Made by a program: the position numbers and the translations under genes
In this document: in pieces, positions 1 through 7,738 of the stretch
Layout of the letters: each line of letters starts with the position of its first letter
Numbering within the stretch: the first letter of the stretch is position 1
Notes under the pieces: generated by a model
Told to the model about the DNA's origin: nothing
Database searches by the model: none
Seen by the model: the letters and a program-made list of their open reading frames with translations, nothing else
From: Kutzneria buriramensis
Lineage (GTDB): Bacteria; Actinomycetota; Actinomycetes; Mycobacteriales; Pseudonocardiaceae
Reading direction: 5' to 3'
DNA length: 64,000 nucleotides
NCBI RefSeq assembly: GCF_003387475.1
Contig: NZ_QUNO01000001.1
Span: forward strand, 744,001 to 808,000

Positions 1-927
1 GCCAAGCCGTTCGCGCAGCTGGACGGCCGGCTGGACGGCGTCGGCGGCCGCTTCGAGGGCGTCGCCGGCCGGATGGACGGCCTCGAGGACAAGCTGACCC
101 ACATCCACAAGCGCCTCGACGACGTCGACGGCCACCTGGACAAGCAGGACGGCAAGGCCGACGCGCTGCCCGGCGTGCTGCACGCGCCGATCCGCGAGCG
201 CCTCGAGGCGCTGGAGACCGCCCTGCGCAGCCGCATCGACGAGGTCGACGAGGGCGTGCACGAGCACCTGGACGGCACCAAGGAGGCGCTCCAGCGCTCC
301 GTGGCCGAGACGGGCGACGGCATCCGCGCCGGCATCGGCGACTCGCGGGCCTCGCTGGAGGGCGCCATCGGCGGCGCCCGCGCCGAGCTGGAGAGCCGCC
401 TGGCCGAGGTGCACGGCACGGTCAACGACCGGATCAGCGCCACCCACGACTCCGTGCACGCCAAGCTGGACGACCTCATGTCCCGGCCGGCCGTGGACCC
501 GACCGACCGCCTGGAGGCGCTGGCCCGCCGCCTGGAGCAGGTCTCCACCCGTCTGGACGAGATCGACACCCGCGTGGACGCCGTCGGCACCGGCGTCGGC
601 GAGCGCATCGGCGACCTGGCCGGCACCGTCAGCACCGGCCTTCAGGACGTGCACGGCACGCTGTCCGCGCGTCCTGACGCCGACCGCCTGGTCTCCCTGG
701 TGCGCGGCGCCAACGAGGAGTCCGAGCGGCGCAACGCCAGCCAGCTGGACGAGGCCATGGCCACCTTCGCCGAGCTCATCCTCGGCGGCGGCGCGCCGAC
801 CCCGCCCCCGCCGCCCACCGCGCTGCCGCGGCCGCAGCGGCGGGCCCGGGCGCCGAAGAACGCCATCGCCGGCAAGGGCGAGAAGGTGGACATCGACGGC
901 ATCGACCTGGCCGCCGAGGGCGCCTGA
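1..927 (+). CDS. coiled-coil protein, 5' truncated
   Basis: The reading frame is open from the first base of the window, so the true start lies upstream. The visible 308 residues are almost entirely charged and heptad-like, with repeats of the type LDGRLDGVGGRFEG and RLEALETALRSRIDEVDEG, which predicts a long alpha-helical coiled coil. After about residue 255 the chain changes to a glycine/proline patch (GGGAPTPPPPPTALP) and then a basic stretch (RPQRRARAPKN). No enzymatic motif or membrane segment is visible. A structural or scaffolding role is inference from composition alone; I do not recognise the family. Confidence 0.8.
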   Translation, partial: AKPFAQLDGRLDGVGGRFEGVAGRMDGLEDKLTHIHKRLDDVDGHLDKQDGKADALPGVLHAPIRERLEALETALRSRIDEVDEGVHEHLDGTKEALQRSVAETGDGIRAGIGDSRASLEGAIGGARAELESRLAEVHGTVNDRISATHDSVHAKLDDLMSRPAVDPTDRLEALARRLEQVSTRLDEIDTRVDAVGTGVGERIGDLAGTVSTGLQDVHGTLSARPDADRLVSLVRGANEESERRNASQLDEAMATFAELILGGGAPTPPPPPTALPRPQRRARAPKNAIAGKGEKVDIDGIDLAAEGA

Positions 928-944
928 TCGAGTGACGTGAGGAC

Positions 945-976
945 AGGCCCGGGGTGAGCCCGCTCACCTCGGGCCT
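945..976 (+). terminator. rho-independent terminator
   Basis: A 15-bp stem (945-959 pairing with 962-976, one G-U pair) with a 2-base apparent loop is followed by TCTTCTT. It lies 17 bases after the stop of the coiled-coil gene and about 60 bases before the thiolase gene, and therefore separates the two. Confidence 0.85.
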
Positions 977-1036
977 CTTCTTCATCGTTAATGAGTCCTA
1001 AAATCCAACTCAGCAGGTAGAGGCTGAGGAGGAGTC

Positions 1037-2215
1037 ATGAGGGACGCCGTCATCGTCGACGCGGTACGGACACCGATCGGCAAGGGCAAGCCGGGCGGGG
1101 CGCTGTCCGGGGTGCACCCCGTCGACCTGCACGCGCACGCCATCCGGTCGCTGATCGAGCGGACCGGCATCGACCCGGCCGTCGTCGACGACGTGATCAG
1201 CGGCGCCGTCGGCCAGATCGGGGAGCAGAGCGGCAACACCGCCCGCTGGGCCGCGCTCGCCGCCGGGCTGCCCGAGTCCGTGCCGGCGGTCACCGTCGAC
1301 CGGCAGTGCGGCAGCAGCCAGCAGGCCATCCACTTCGCCGCGCAGGGCGTCATCGCCGGCGCGTACGACGTGGTGATCGCGTCGGGCATCGAGTCCATGA
1401 GCCGGATCCCGATCGGCAGCCAGGCCGCCGGCCGGGACTTCCTCGGCCCCGGCGTCGCCGCCCGCTACCCCGAGGGCCTCGTCCCACAGGGCATCAGCGC
1501 CGAGCTGATCGCCCAGCGCTGGAACCTCTCCCGCGAGCAGTTGGACGCCTTCGCCGCCGAGAGCCACCGCCGGACCGCCACCGCCTGGTCCGACGGCCGG
1601 TTCGCCGCCGAGGTCGCCCCGATCAAGGTGGACTCCGTCGAGGTCAACGGGGACGAGTCGGTGCGCCCGAGCACCACCCCCGAGGTGCTGGCCGGCCTCA
1701 AGCCCGCCTTCAAGGCGGACATCTGGCAGCAGCGCTTCCCCGACCTGGACTGGCGGATCACCGCCGGCAACTCCAGCCCGGTCAACGACGGCTCCGCCGC
1801 CGTCCTGATCACCAGCAGCGAGACCGCCGCCCGGCTGGGCCTGCGGCCCCGGGCCCGGCTGCACTCCTTCGCCGTCGTCGGCGACGACCCACTGTTCATG
1901 CTCACCGGCATCATCCCGGCCACCCGCAAGGTGCTCGACCGAGCCGGCCTCACCCTCGCCGACATCGACGCCTTCGAGGTCAACGAGGCGTTCGCCAGCG
2001 TCGTACTGGCCTGGCAGGCCGAGACCGGCGCCGACCTGAGCCGCGTCAACGTCAACGGCGGCGCCACCGCCATCGGCCACCCCCTCGGCGCCAGCGGCGC
2101 CCGGCTGATGACCACCCTACTCGGCGTGCTGGAGCAGACCGGCGGCCGCTACGGCCTGCAGACCATGTGCGAGGCCGGCGGCCTGGCCAACGCCACCATC
2201 ATCGAACGGCTCTGA
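1037..2215 (+). CDS. acetyl-CoA C-acyltransferase (thiolase)
   Basis: A 392-residue enzyme, the normal length for a thiolase, which cleaves or forms 3-ketoacyl-CoA. The N-terminal nucleophile is in VDRQCGSSQQA (Cys about 91). The second catalytic pair is GGATAIGHPLGASG (His about 347) and MCEAGGLAN (Cys about 378). It starts at the ATG at 1037 behind a GAGGAGGAG ribosome-binding sequence. It stands alone, between two terminators, so it is probably monocistronic. Whether it works in fatty acid, steroid or acetoacetyl-CoA metabolism cannot be told from the motifs. Confidence 0.92.
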   Translation: MRDAVIVDAVRTPIGKGKPGGALSGVHPVDLHAHAIRSLIERTGIDPAVVDDVISGAVGQIGEQSGNTARWAALAAGLPESVPAVTVDRQCGSSQQAIHFAAQGVIAGAYDVVIASGIESMSRIPIGSQAAGRDFLGPGVAARYPEGLVPQGISAELIAQRWNLSREQLDAFAAESHRRTATAWSDGRFAAEVAPIKVDSVEVNGDESVRPSTTPEVLAGLKPAFKADIWQQRFPDLDWRITAGNSSPVNDGSAAVLITSSETAARLGLRPRARLHSFAVVGDDPLFMLTGIIPATRKVLDRAGLTLADIDAFEVNEAFASVVLAWQAETGADLSRVNVNGGATAIGHPLGASGARLMTTLLGVLEQTGGRYGLQTMCEAGGLANATIIERL

Positions 2216-2217
2216 CG

Positions 2218-2248
2218 AAGGAGCCGGGCCCCGAGGGCCCGGCTCCTT
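2218..2248. terminator. bidirectional terminator
   Basis: A perfect 14-bp inverted repeat (2218-2231 with 2235-2248) with a 3-base loop fills the gap between the convergent thiolase and aldehyde-dehydrogenase-like genes, so it can stop transcription from both sides. Confidence 0.88.
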
Positions 2249-2249
2249 G

Positions 2250-3110
2250 TCACACACCCATCGGGTGCCAGACGGTCTTGGTCTCCAGGACCGCGCGCAG
2301 CCGGCTGACGTCGGGCTCCCGGGCCCAGTCCGGCTCGCCCCGGCCCGACCGCACCAGCCGCTTCACGGTGCCGGCGGCGGCCCGCTCCAGGTCGGCCTTG
2401 ATGGCCTCCGGCGCGCCGGTCAGGTCGAGGGCGTTCACGTCGGCGTGCGCGGCGAGCCACGGCGCGATCTCCGCGGTACGCCCGGTCAGCACGTTGACCA
2501 CGCCGCCGGGCACGTCGGAGGTGGCCAGCACCTCGGACAGGGTGATCGCCGGCAGCGGCCGGTCCTGGCTGGCGACGACCACGCAGGTGTTGCCGGTGGC
2601 GATCACCGGCGCGACCACGCTGACCAGCCCGAGCAGCGACGACGCCTGCGGCGCGAGCACGGCGACGACGCCGGTGGGCTCGGGCACGCTGAACGAGAAG
2701 TACGGCCCGGCGACGGGGTTGGACGCGCCGAACACGCTGGCGACCTTGTCGGTCCAACCGGCGTACCAGACCCACCGGTCGATGGCGGCGTCCACAATGG
2801 ACTCGCCACGCTTGGTGCCCTCGCTGGCGGCGACCTCGGCGACGAACTGCTCGCGCCGACCCTCCAACAGCTCGGCGACCCGGTACAGGACCTGCCCCCG
2901 GTTGTAGGCGGTCGCCCCGGACCAGCCGGGAAACGCCTTGCGGGCGGCGGCCACCGCGTCGCGGGCGTCCTTGCGAGAGCCCTGGGAGGCGTTGGCCAGG
3001 AAGCCGCCGCGCGAGTCGTTGACCGGGTAGGACCGGCCGGACTCGGAGCGGGGGAACGCCCCGCCGATGTAGAGCTTGTACGTCTTGGCGACGGAAATGC
3101 GGTCAGACAT
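2250..3110 (-). CDS. aldehyde-dehydrogenase-like protein, C-terminally short
   Basis: Start MSDRISVAK at 3110, overlapping the last 8 bases of the upstream full-length aldehyde dehydrogenase. At 286 residues it is little more than half the usual family length of about 480. It has the N-terminal and cofactor-binding-like part (LYIGGAFPRSESG, PQASSLLGLVSVV, GNTCVVVASQDR, PGGVVNVLTG) but ends before the region that would carry the catalytic glutamate (ELGGK) and cysteine (GQ-x-C). The family fold is seen; lack of dehydrogenase chemistry is inferred. Intact reading frame and translational coupling argue that it is a maintained partner or pseudoenzyme, not debris. Confidence 0.8.
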   Translation of the reverse strand: MSDRISVAKTYKLYIGGAFPRSESGRSYPVNDSRGGFLANASQGSRKDARDAVAAARKAFPGWSGATAYNRGQVLYRVAELLEGRREQFVAEVAASEGTKRGESIVDAAIDRWVWYAGWTDKVASVFGASNPVAGPYFSFSVPEPTGVVAVLAPQASSLLGLVSVVAPVIATGNTCVVVASQDRPLPAITLSEVLATSDVPGGVVNVLTGRTAEIAPWLAAHADVNALDLTGAPEAIKADLERAAAGTVKRLVRSGRGEPDWAREPDVSRLRAVLETKTVWHPMGV

Positions 3111-4539
3111 CGAGGTACGCCTCCAGCCCGGCGCGGCCGCCCTCGCGGCCGAAGCCCGACTCCTGGTAGCCGCCGAACGGCGCGGTCGGGTCGAAACGGT
3201 TGAACGTGTTGGCCCACACCACGCCGGCCCGCATCCGCTGCGCCGCCCACAGGATCCGGGACCCCTTCTCGGTCCAGATGCCCGCGGACAGCCCGTACGG
3301 GGTGTTGTTCGCCTTGGCCACGGCCTCGTCCGGCGTGCGGAAGGTGAGCACCGACAGCACCGGCCCGAAGATCTCCTCACGGGCGATCCGCATCGACTGC
3401 TGCACGTCGGAGAACACCGTGGGGGCGAAGAAGAAACCTTTTTCGGGCACCGGAACCGGGCTGGTCCAGCGCTGCGCGCCCTCGGCGTCGCCGGCGGCGG
3501 CCAGCTCCTGGATCTTCTCCAGCTGGGCCCGGGAGTTGATCGCGCCGACGTCGGTGTTCTTGTCCAGCGAATCGCCGACCCGCAGCGTGGACACCCGGTA
3601 GCGCAGCTTGTCCAGCAGCTCGTCGGCGATGGACTCCTGCACCAGCAGGCGGGAGCCGGCGCAGCAGACGTGCCCCTGGTTGAAGAAGATCCCGTTCACA
3701 ATGCCCTCGACGGCCTGGTCCAGCGGCGCGTCGTCGAACACGATGTTGGCGGCCTTGCCGCCCAGCTCCATCGTCATCTTCTTGCCGGAGCCGGCCAGCG
3801 AGCGCTGGATCAGCTTGCCGACCTCGGTCGACCCGGTGAACGCCACCTTGTCCACGCCGGCGTGGTTGACCAGCTCGGAGCCGACGTCGCCGGCGCCCGG
3901 CAGGATGTTGACCACACCCGGCGGCAGGTCGGCCTGCTGGCAGATCTCGGCCAGCACCAGCGCGGTCAGCGGCGTCGTCTCGGCCGGCTTCAGCACGACG
4001 GTGTTGCCGCAGGCCAGCGCCGGCGCGATCTTCCACGCCGCCATCAGCAGTGGGAAGTTCCACGGGATGACCTGCCCGGCCACGCCCAGCGGCCGCGGGT
4101 CCGGCCCGAAGCCGGCGTAGCCCAGCTTGTCGGCCCACCCCGCGTGGTAGAAGAAGTGCGCCGCGGCCGTGGGCACGTCGACGTCACGCGACTCGCGGAT
4201 CGGCTTGCCGTTGTCCAGGCTCTCCAGCACGGCCAGCTCGCGCGCCCGCTCCTGGATCAGCCGCGCGATGCGGAAGATGTACTTGGCCCGCTCGGCCCCG
4301 GGCATCCTGCCCCAGATCCGGTCGTAGGCCCGGCGGGCGGCCTTCACGGCGTTGTCGACGTCGGCCGCCGAGGCCGTGCCGACCTCGGCCAGCACCTCCT
4401 CGGTCGCCGGGTTGACCGTCTTCAGCGGCTCGCCGGATCCCTCGACGAACTTGCCGTCGACGAACATGCGGTAGGCCGGCTTCAGGTTCGCGATGTCCCG
4501 CGACTCGGGCGCGGGCGCGTACTCCCAGTTGCTGCTCAT
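3103..4539 (-). CDS. NAD(P)-dependent aldehyde dehydrogenase
   Basis: A full-length 478-residue member of the aldehyde dehydrogenase superfamily, oxidising an aldehyde to the acid (or acyl-CoA). Visible hallmarks are IPWNFPLLMAAWKIAPAL, VLKPAETTP, FTGSTEVGK, MELGGKAANIVFDD with the catalytic Glu, and FFNQGHVCCAGSRL with the catalytic Cys. It begins one base after the stop of deoC and is followed by an overlapping short paralogue. Location behind deoC suggests it handles the acetaldehyde made when deoxyribose-5-phosphate is split; this is inference from context. Confidence 0.92.
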   Translation of the reverse strand: MSSNWEYAPAPESRDIANLKPAYRMFVDGKFVEGSGEPLKTVNPATEEVLAEVGTASAADVDNAVKAARRAYDRIWGRMPGAERAKYIFRIARLIQERARELAVLESLDNGKPIRESRDVDVPTAAAHFFYHAGWADKLGYAGFGPDPRPLGVAGQVIPWNFPLLMAAWKIAPALACGNTVVLKPAETTPLTALVLAEICQQADLPPGVVNILPGAGDVGSELVNHAGVDKVAFTGSTEVGKLIQRSLAGSGKKMTMELGGKAANIVFDDAPLDQAVEGIVNGIFFNQGHVCCAGSRLLVQESIADELLDKLRYRVSTLRVGDSLDKNTDVGAINSRAQLEKIQELAAAGDAEGAQRWTSPVPVPEKGFFFAPTVFSDVQQSMRIAREEIFGPVLSVLTFRTPDEAVAKANNTPYGLSAGIWTEKGSRILWAAQRMRAGVVWANTFNRFDPTAPFGGYQESGFGREGGRAGLEAYLDV

Positions 4540-4540
4540 C

Positions 4541-5491
4541 TCAGTCCACCGTCACGTAGTCCGGGCCGCTGTAGTGGCCCTCCAACTGGGTGCGCCGCTG
4601 CATCAACAGGTCGTTGAGCAGGCTGGACGCGCCGAACCGGAACAGTTTCGGGGTCAGCCACTCCGGGCCGGCCACCTCGTGGACGGCGACCAGGTAGCGG
4701 ATCGCGTCCTTGGTGGTCCGGATGCCGCCGGCCGGCTTCACGCCGCGCAGCTCGCCGGTGCGGTCCCGCCAGTCTCGCACCGCCTGGAGCATCACGTGCG
4801 TGACGGGCAGCGTGGCGGCGGGGGAGACCTTGCCGGTCGAGGTCTTGATGAAGTCGCCGCCGGCCAGCAGCGCCAGCCAGGACGCCCGGCGCACGTTGTC
4901 GTACGTCGAGAGCTCGCCGGTCTCCAGGATCACCTTGAGGTGCGCGTCCCCACAGGCCGCCTTGACCGCGACGATCTCCTCGTACACCTGGCCGTAGCGG
5001 CCGGACAGGAAGGCGCCCCGGTCGATCACCATGTCGATCTCGGTGGCGCCGGCCTCGACCGCCAGCTCGGTGTCGGCGAGCTTGACCGCCAGGTTGGACC
5101 GGCCCGACGGGAACGCGGTGGCGACCGAGGCCACCCCCACCCCGCTGTCGCCGACCCCGGCCACCGCGGTGGCCACCAGGTCGGGGTAGACGCAGACCGC
5201 GCCGACGTGCGGCACCTCGGCGTACTCGGGATCGGGCCGGCGGGCCTTGGCTGTGAGCGTGCGGACCTTGCCGGGCGTGTCGGCGCCCTCCAGGGTGGTC
5301 AGGTCGACCATGGAGATCGCGGTGTCGATGGCCTGGAGTTTCGAGGCCTTCTTGATGCTCCGCGTGCCGAGGGTGGCCGCGCGCTGTTCCACGCCGACCT
5401 GGTCGACCCCGGGCAGCCCGTGCAGGAAGCGCCGCAGGGACGCGTCGTCGCGCGTGACCTCCGACAACTCTGTCGTAGAAGGGGCAGACAT
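4541..5491 (-). CDS. deoC: deoxyribose-phosphate aldolase
   Basis: Splits 2-deoxyribose 5-phosphate into glyceraldehyde 3-phosphate and acetaldehyde, in the cytoplasm, as part of deoxynucleoside catabolism. The Schiff-base lysine is in FIKTSTGKVSP and the second active-site lysine in GVKPAGGIRTTKDA. I choose the ATG at 5491 (MSAPSTTELS), giving 316 residues; the frame is open upstream with another in-frame start at 5557, but that would overlap the divergent gene. First gene of an operon with two aldehyde dehydrogenases. Nucleoside phosphorylase (pnp), phosphohexomutase and upp in the same window belong to the same salvage pathways. Confidence 0.93.
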   Translation of the reverse strand: MSAPSTTELSEVTRDDASLRRFLHGLPGVDQVGVEQRAATLGTRSIKKASKLQAIDTAISMVDLTTLEGADTPGKVRTLTAKARRPDPEYAEVPHVGAVCVYPDLVATAVAGVGDSGVGVASVATAFPSGRSNLAVKLADTELAVEAGATEIDMVIDRGAFLSGRYGQVYEEIVAVKAACGDAHLKVILETGELSTYDNVRRASWLALLAGGDFIKTSTGKVSPAATLPVTHVMLQAVRDWRDRTGELRGVKPAGGIRTTKDAIRYLVAVHEVAGPEWLTPKLFRFGASSLLNDLLMQRRTQLEGHYSGPDYVTVD

Positions 5492-5550
5492 GGGATCGAG
5501 TCTAAGTGCCACTTGCGTGCGTATGTCCTCATGGACGTGAGGAGGGCGCC

Positions 5551-6282
5551 GTGACATTGACCCCGGACGAGGTGCATGCCGTCGTGTTCAACCCGCCCCC
5601 GCCGGGGCGCCGGGCCTACCACCCGGGCGAGGTGGACGACTTCGTCGACCGCATCGAGGCGACCCTGGCCGGCGAGGACAACCTCACCGGCCAGGAGGTG
5701 AACAAGGTCAAGTTCCACAAGCCGCCGGCCGGCGAGGAGGGCTACTTCGACTACGAGGTGGACCAGTTCCTGGCGCTGGCCGCCGAGGCGCTGGGCTGCG
5801 GCTACGACATCGTCGAGGTCGACGCCTTCCTCGACCGGGTCGTGGGGGCGCTGCACGGCACCGACCGGCTGTCCGTGGCCGAGGTCCGCAATGTCCGGTT
5901 CCGGCGGGCCGGCGCCGGTGCCGACGGGTACAACGAGGACGGCGTGGACGCGTTCCTGCTGATCGTGGCCAAGGTGCTGGAGCGACTAGGCGGCCGGCCG
6001 AGAACCCTGACCGCCGACGACATCGTGGCGGTGGGCTTCCACACCGCCCACCGGAACGACCGCGGCTACGACGAGGACCAGGTCGACCGCTTTCTCGACA
6101 AGGTCGAGGCCACCCTGCGGGGCCAGGGCACCCTCACCGCCGCCCAGGTCCGCGACGTCCAGTTCGACGAGGCCCTGATCGAGGGCGAGGGCTACGACCA
6201 GGACGAGGTCGACGCCTTCCTGGACCTGATCGAGGCCCAGTTGGCCGCCCTCAACCCCCAAGCCACCCGCCCCGCCGTCTGA
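5551..6282 (+). CDS. DivIVA-domain repeat protein
   Basis: A 243-residue protein starting at GTG 5551 behind GAGGAGG. It consists of five full repeats plus a half repeat of the short module L(T)xxxVxxVxF...GYDEDEVDxFLDxV, the N-terminal membrane/curvature-binding unit (DivI1A) of DivIVA/Wag31. Clear copies begin near residues 3, 45, 107, 155 and 197. The long C-terminal coiled coil of true Wag31 is absent. The module identity is recognised from the pattern; a role in septum or pole organisation is inferred. It is divergent from deoC and is followed by a dispersed repeat. Confidence 0.82.
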   Translation: MTLTPDEVHAVVFNPPPPGRRAYHPGEVDDFVDRIEATLAGEDNLTGQEVNKVKFHKPPAGEEGYFDYEVDQFLALAAEALGCGYDIVEVDAFLDRVVGALHGTDRLSVAEVRNVRFRRAGAGADGYNEDGVDAFLLIVAKVLERLGGRPRTLTADDIVAVGFHTAHRNDRGYDEDQVDRFLDKVEATLRGQGTLTAAQVRDVQFDEALIEGEGYDQDEVDAFLDLIEAQLAALNPQATRPAV

Positions 6283-6295
6283 CCCCGCGACCCAA

Positions 6296-6434
6296 CCCCC
6301 GCGAGTCGCGCTCTCAGACACACCGAATGTGCGTTTGAGGCAGACCCGGCGAGTCGCGCTCTCGGGCACACCGAATCCAGCTCTCGGGCACACCCCGCCG
6401 AGCGTCACACCAAAGGTCGGTTTCCGACAGACCG
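6296..6434 (+). repeat. dispersed 3'-end repeat, tandem copies (site A)
   Basis: Two good copies (6296-6344 and 6345-6391) and a third, decayed one (6395-6434) of a roughly 48-base repeat with consensus CCCCCGCGAGTCGCG, then CTCTCAGGCACACCGAATGT, then about GTTTCAGGCA. It begins 13 bases after the stop of the DivIVA-repeat gene and points the same way. CGCGAGTCGCG at its head is a palindrome around the central base. Further copies occur at 6.8, 30.1, 31.1, 49.7 and 59.9 kb. Confidence 0.85.
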
Positions 6435-6437
6435 GGG

Positions 6438-6713
6438 TCACGCCACCCAGTTGGCCGTGATGGTGCAGCGGGCCTCGGACGCCGTGCCGCCGGTCACCTT
6501 CAGCCCGAACTGGATGGTCACCTCGGTCGGGGGTTCAGCGCCGTTGCGCAGGTTCGCCAGCGCCGCCTGGAGTGTCGGCCGCACCTTCTCGACCGCCTCG
6601 CGCAGCGCTCCGCCGGCCTCGGTGACGAGGGAGCCGGAGCGGTCGAGGCCGCCGTCCACCTCGACGAGCACGTTGTTGCCGTCGTCGAGCGTCAAAGCCA
6701 CCACGTTCACCAT
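6438..6713 (-). CDS. CU044_2847-type small protein (trypsin-co-occurring domain)
   Basis: A 91-residue protein starting MVNVVALTLDDG at 6713, behind CAGGAG. Pattern: short beta strands, an inner helix (ALREAVEKVRPTLQAALANL), then PTEVTIQFGLKVTG and a final strand. This matches my memory of the CU044_2847 family, small proteins often found beside trypsin-like effector genes; no protease is adjacent here. Function unknown. It sits between inward- and outward-facing copies of the dispersed repeat (6296-6434 and 6821-6904). Confidence 0.65.
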   Translation of the reverse strand: MVNVVALTLDDGNNVLVEVDGGLDRSGSLVTEAGGALREAVEKVRPTLQAALANLRNGAEPPTEVTIQFGLKVTGGTASEARCTITANWVA

Positions 6714-6820
6714 GACGACTCCTGGAGTTGTCCCAGCGTTCGCCACAGGTTAGATCCACGGTCGCTGGCCAGGCGGGTGAAACCGCGGCCGTGTCCCGCC
6801 AACGAGGGACACCCTCGGCT

Positions 6821-6904
6821 GAATTCGTACGTTCGGTGTGCCGGCGGGCGAGGGTTCTGCCCCAAACGCACATTCGGTGTGTCCGAGCGCGCGACTCGCG
6901 GGGT
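6821..6904 (-). repeat. dispersed 3'-end repeat, reverse copies (site B)
   Basis: Reverse-orientation copies of the repeat: a well-kept one at about 6860-6904 (reading CATTCGGTGTG ... GCGCGACTCGCG on the given strand) and a decayed one at 6821-6850. The good copy directly abuts the stop codon of the minus-strand DUF1707 gene, so relative to that gene it lies in the same place and orientation as site A does to its gene. Confidence 0.8.
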
Positions 6905-7528
6905 TCAGCCGCGGAGTTGGCGGGGGGAGTTCTTGCGGGGCTTGCGGCGGATGGAGACGGCGCCCATCAGGGCCATGCCGTTGATGCGGAGCACGGGCGA
7001 ACCCGGGGCGCCCGGGCCGTCGGCGGCCCGCTCGAACTCGCCCATGATGCCGACGCCGTTGATCTGCACGGTCAGGTCCGGCGGCACGATGATCTTGACC
7101 TCACCCATGATCACGGTGGCGGTGATCGCGCACTCGGCCGCCTCGAAGCTGGCCTCCCGCAGGTCCAGCTTCACCTCGCCCATGAACGCCGTCGCCGAGT
7201 ACTGCGGCGGCACCACCCACTCGCCGCTGCGCACGCTCGAACTCATGATCGCCAGCGACGCCGTGGACGTCCCGGCGCCGCCGACCATCGGCGCGACCTG
7301 ACCGCTCGCGGCCGGAACCGCAGGGAGAACCGTCGGCACGTCCGGCAGGTCACGGGTGAACGGCACCAGCTCGCCGAAGGTCTTCGCCTGGTACAGCCCG
7401 ACCAGCCGCTCGTCCAACTCGCTGACGGTCAGCCGGCCCTCGGCCATCGCCTGGTGCAGCACCTGCGCCACCCGCTCGCGGTCGGCGTCCGAGGCCCGCA
7501 TCGACATGGGGTCAGGCTGCTCGCTCAC
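6905..7528 (-). CDS. DUF1707 (SHOCT-like) domain protein with cell-wall-active-like C-terminus
   Basis: 207 residues from the GTG at 7528 (VSEQPDPMSMRASDADRERV). Residues about 8-62 are a DUF1707 domain (RASDADRERVAQVLHQAM, GRLTVSELDERL). After a linker, the remainder has repeated beta-strand units containing FMGEVKLDL, IMGEVKIIVP and IMGEFE, like the LiaF/DUF2154 cell-wall-stress fold. No transmembrane segment is visible. Role unknown; a part in envelope stress sensing is inference. A second DUF1707 protein, membrane-bound, lies at 42.1-42.6 kb. Confidence 0.75.
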   Translation of the reverse strand: MSEQPDPMSMRASDADRERVAQVLHQAMAEGRLTVSELDERLVGLYQAKTFGELVPFTRDLPDVPTVLPAVPAASGQVAPMVGGAGTSTASLAIMSSSVRSGEWVVPPQYSATAFMGEVKLDLREASFEAAECAITATVIMGEVKIIVPPDLTVQINGVGIMGEFERAADGPGAPGSPVLRINGMALMGAVSIRRKPRKNSPRQLRG

Positions 7529-7738
7529 GACGAGCAGCCTAGAACCTCGCGCTACCGCCGCGCGGGAGATCCCGCGGAAGGCCCACGCGACGGGCGTCGC
7601 GGGACCGGTCGGCGCCGGCGTCGCAGCGTGCACACCCAGCACGTGCACTGCACCGCGACGCACCCGGACTCCGCCATGCCGCACCGCCCTTCGTGACCGC
7701 TCTCGCCGCCTGGAACATCGCCGCCGGGGCCATGAACG

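Noticed and set aside
6296-6434. CRISPR array
   Set aside because: Two to three tandem copies of the dispersed repeat with no unique spacers of constant length and no cas genes.
7529-7738. Gene between the DUF1707 gene and efeB
   Set aside because: Only out-of-frame fragments without start signals; I see no supported coding region or clear hairpin.
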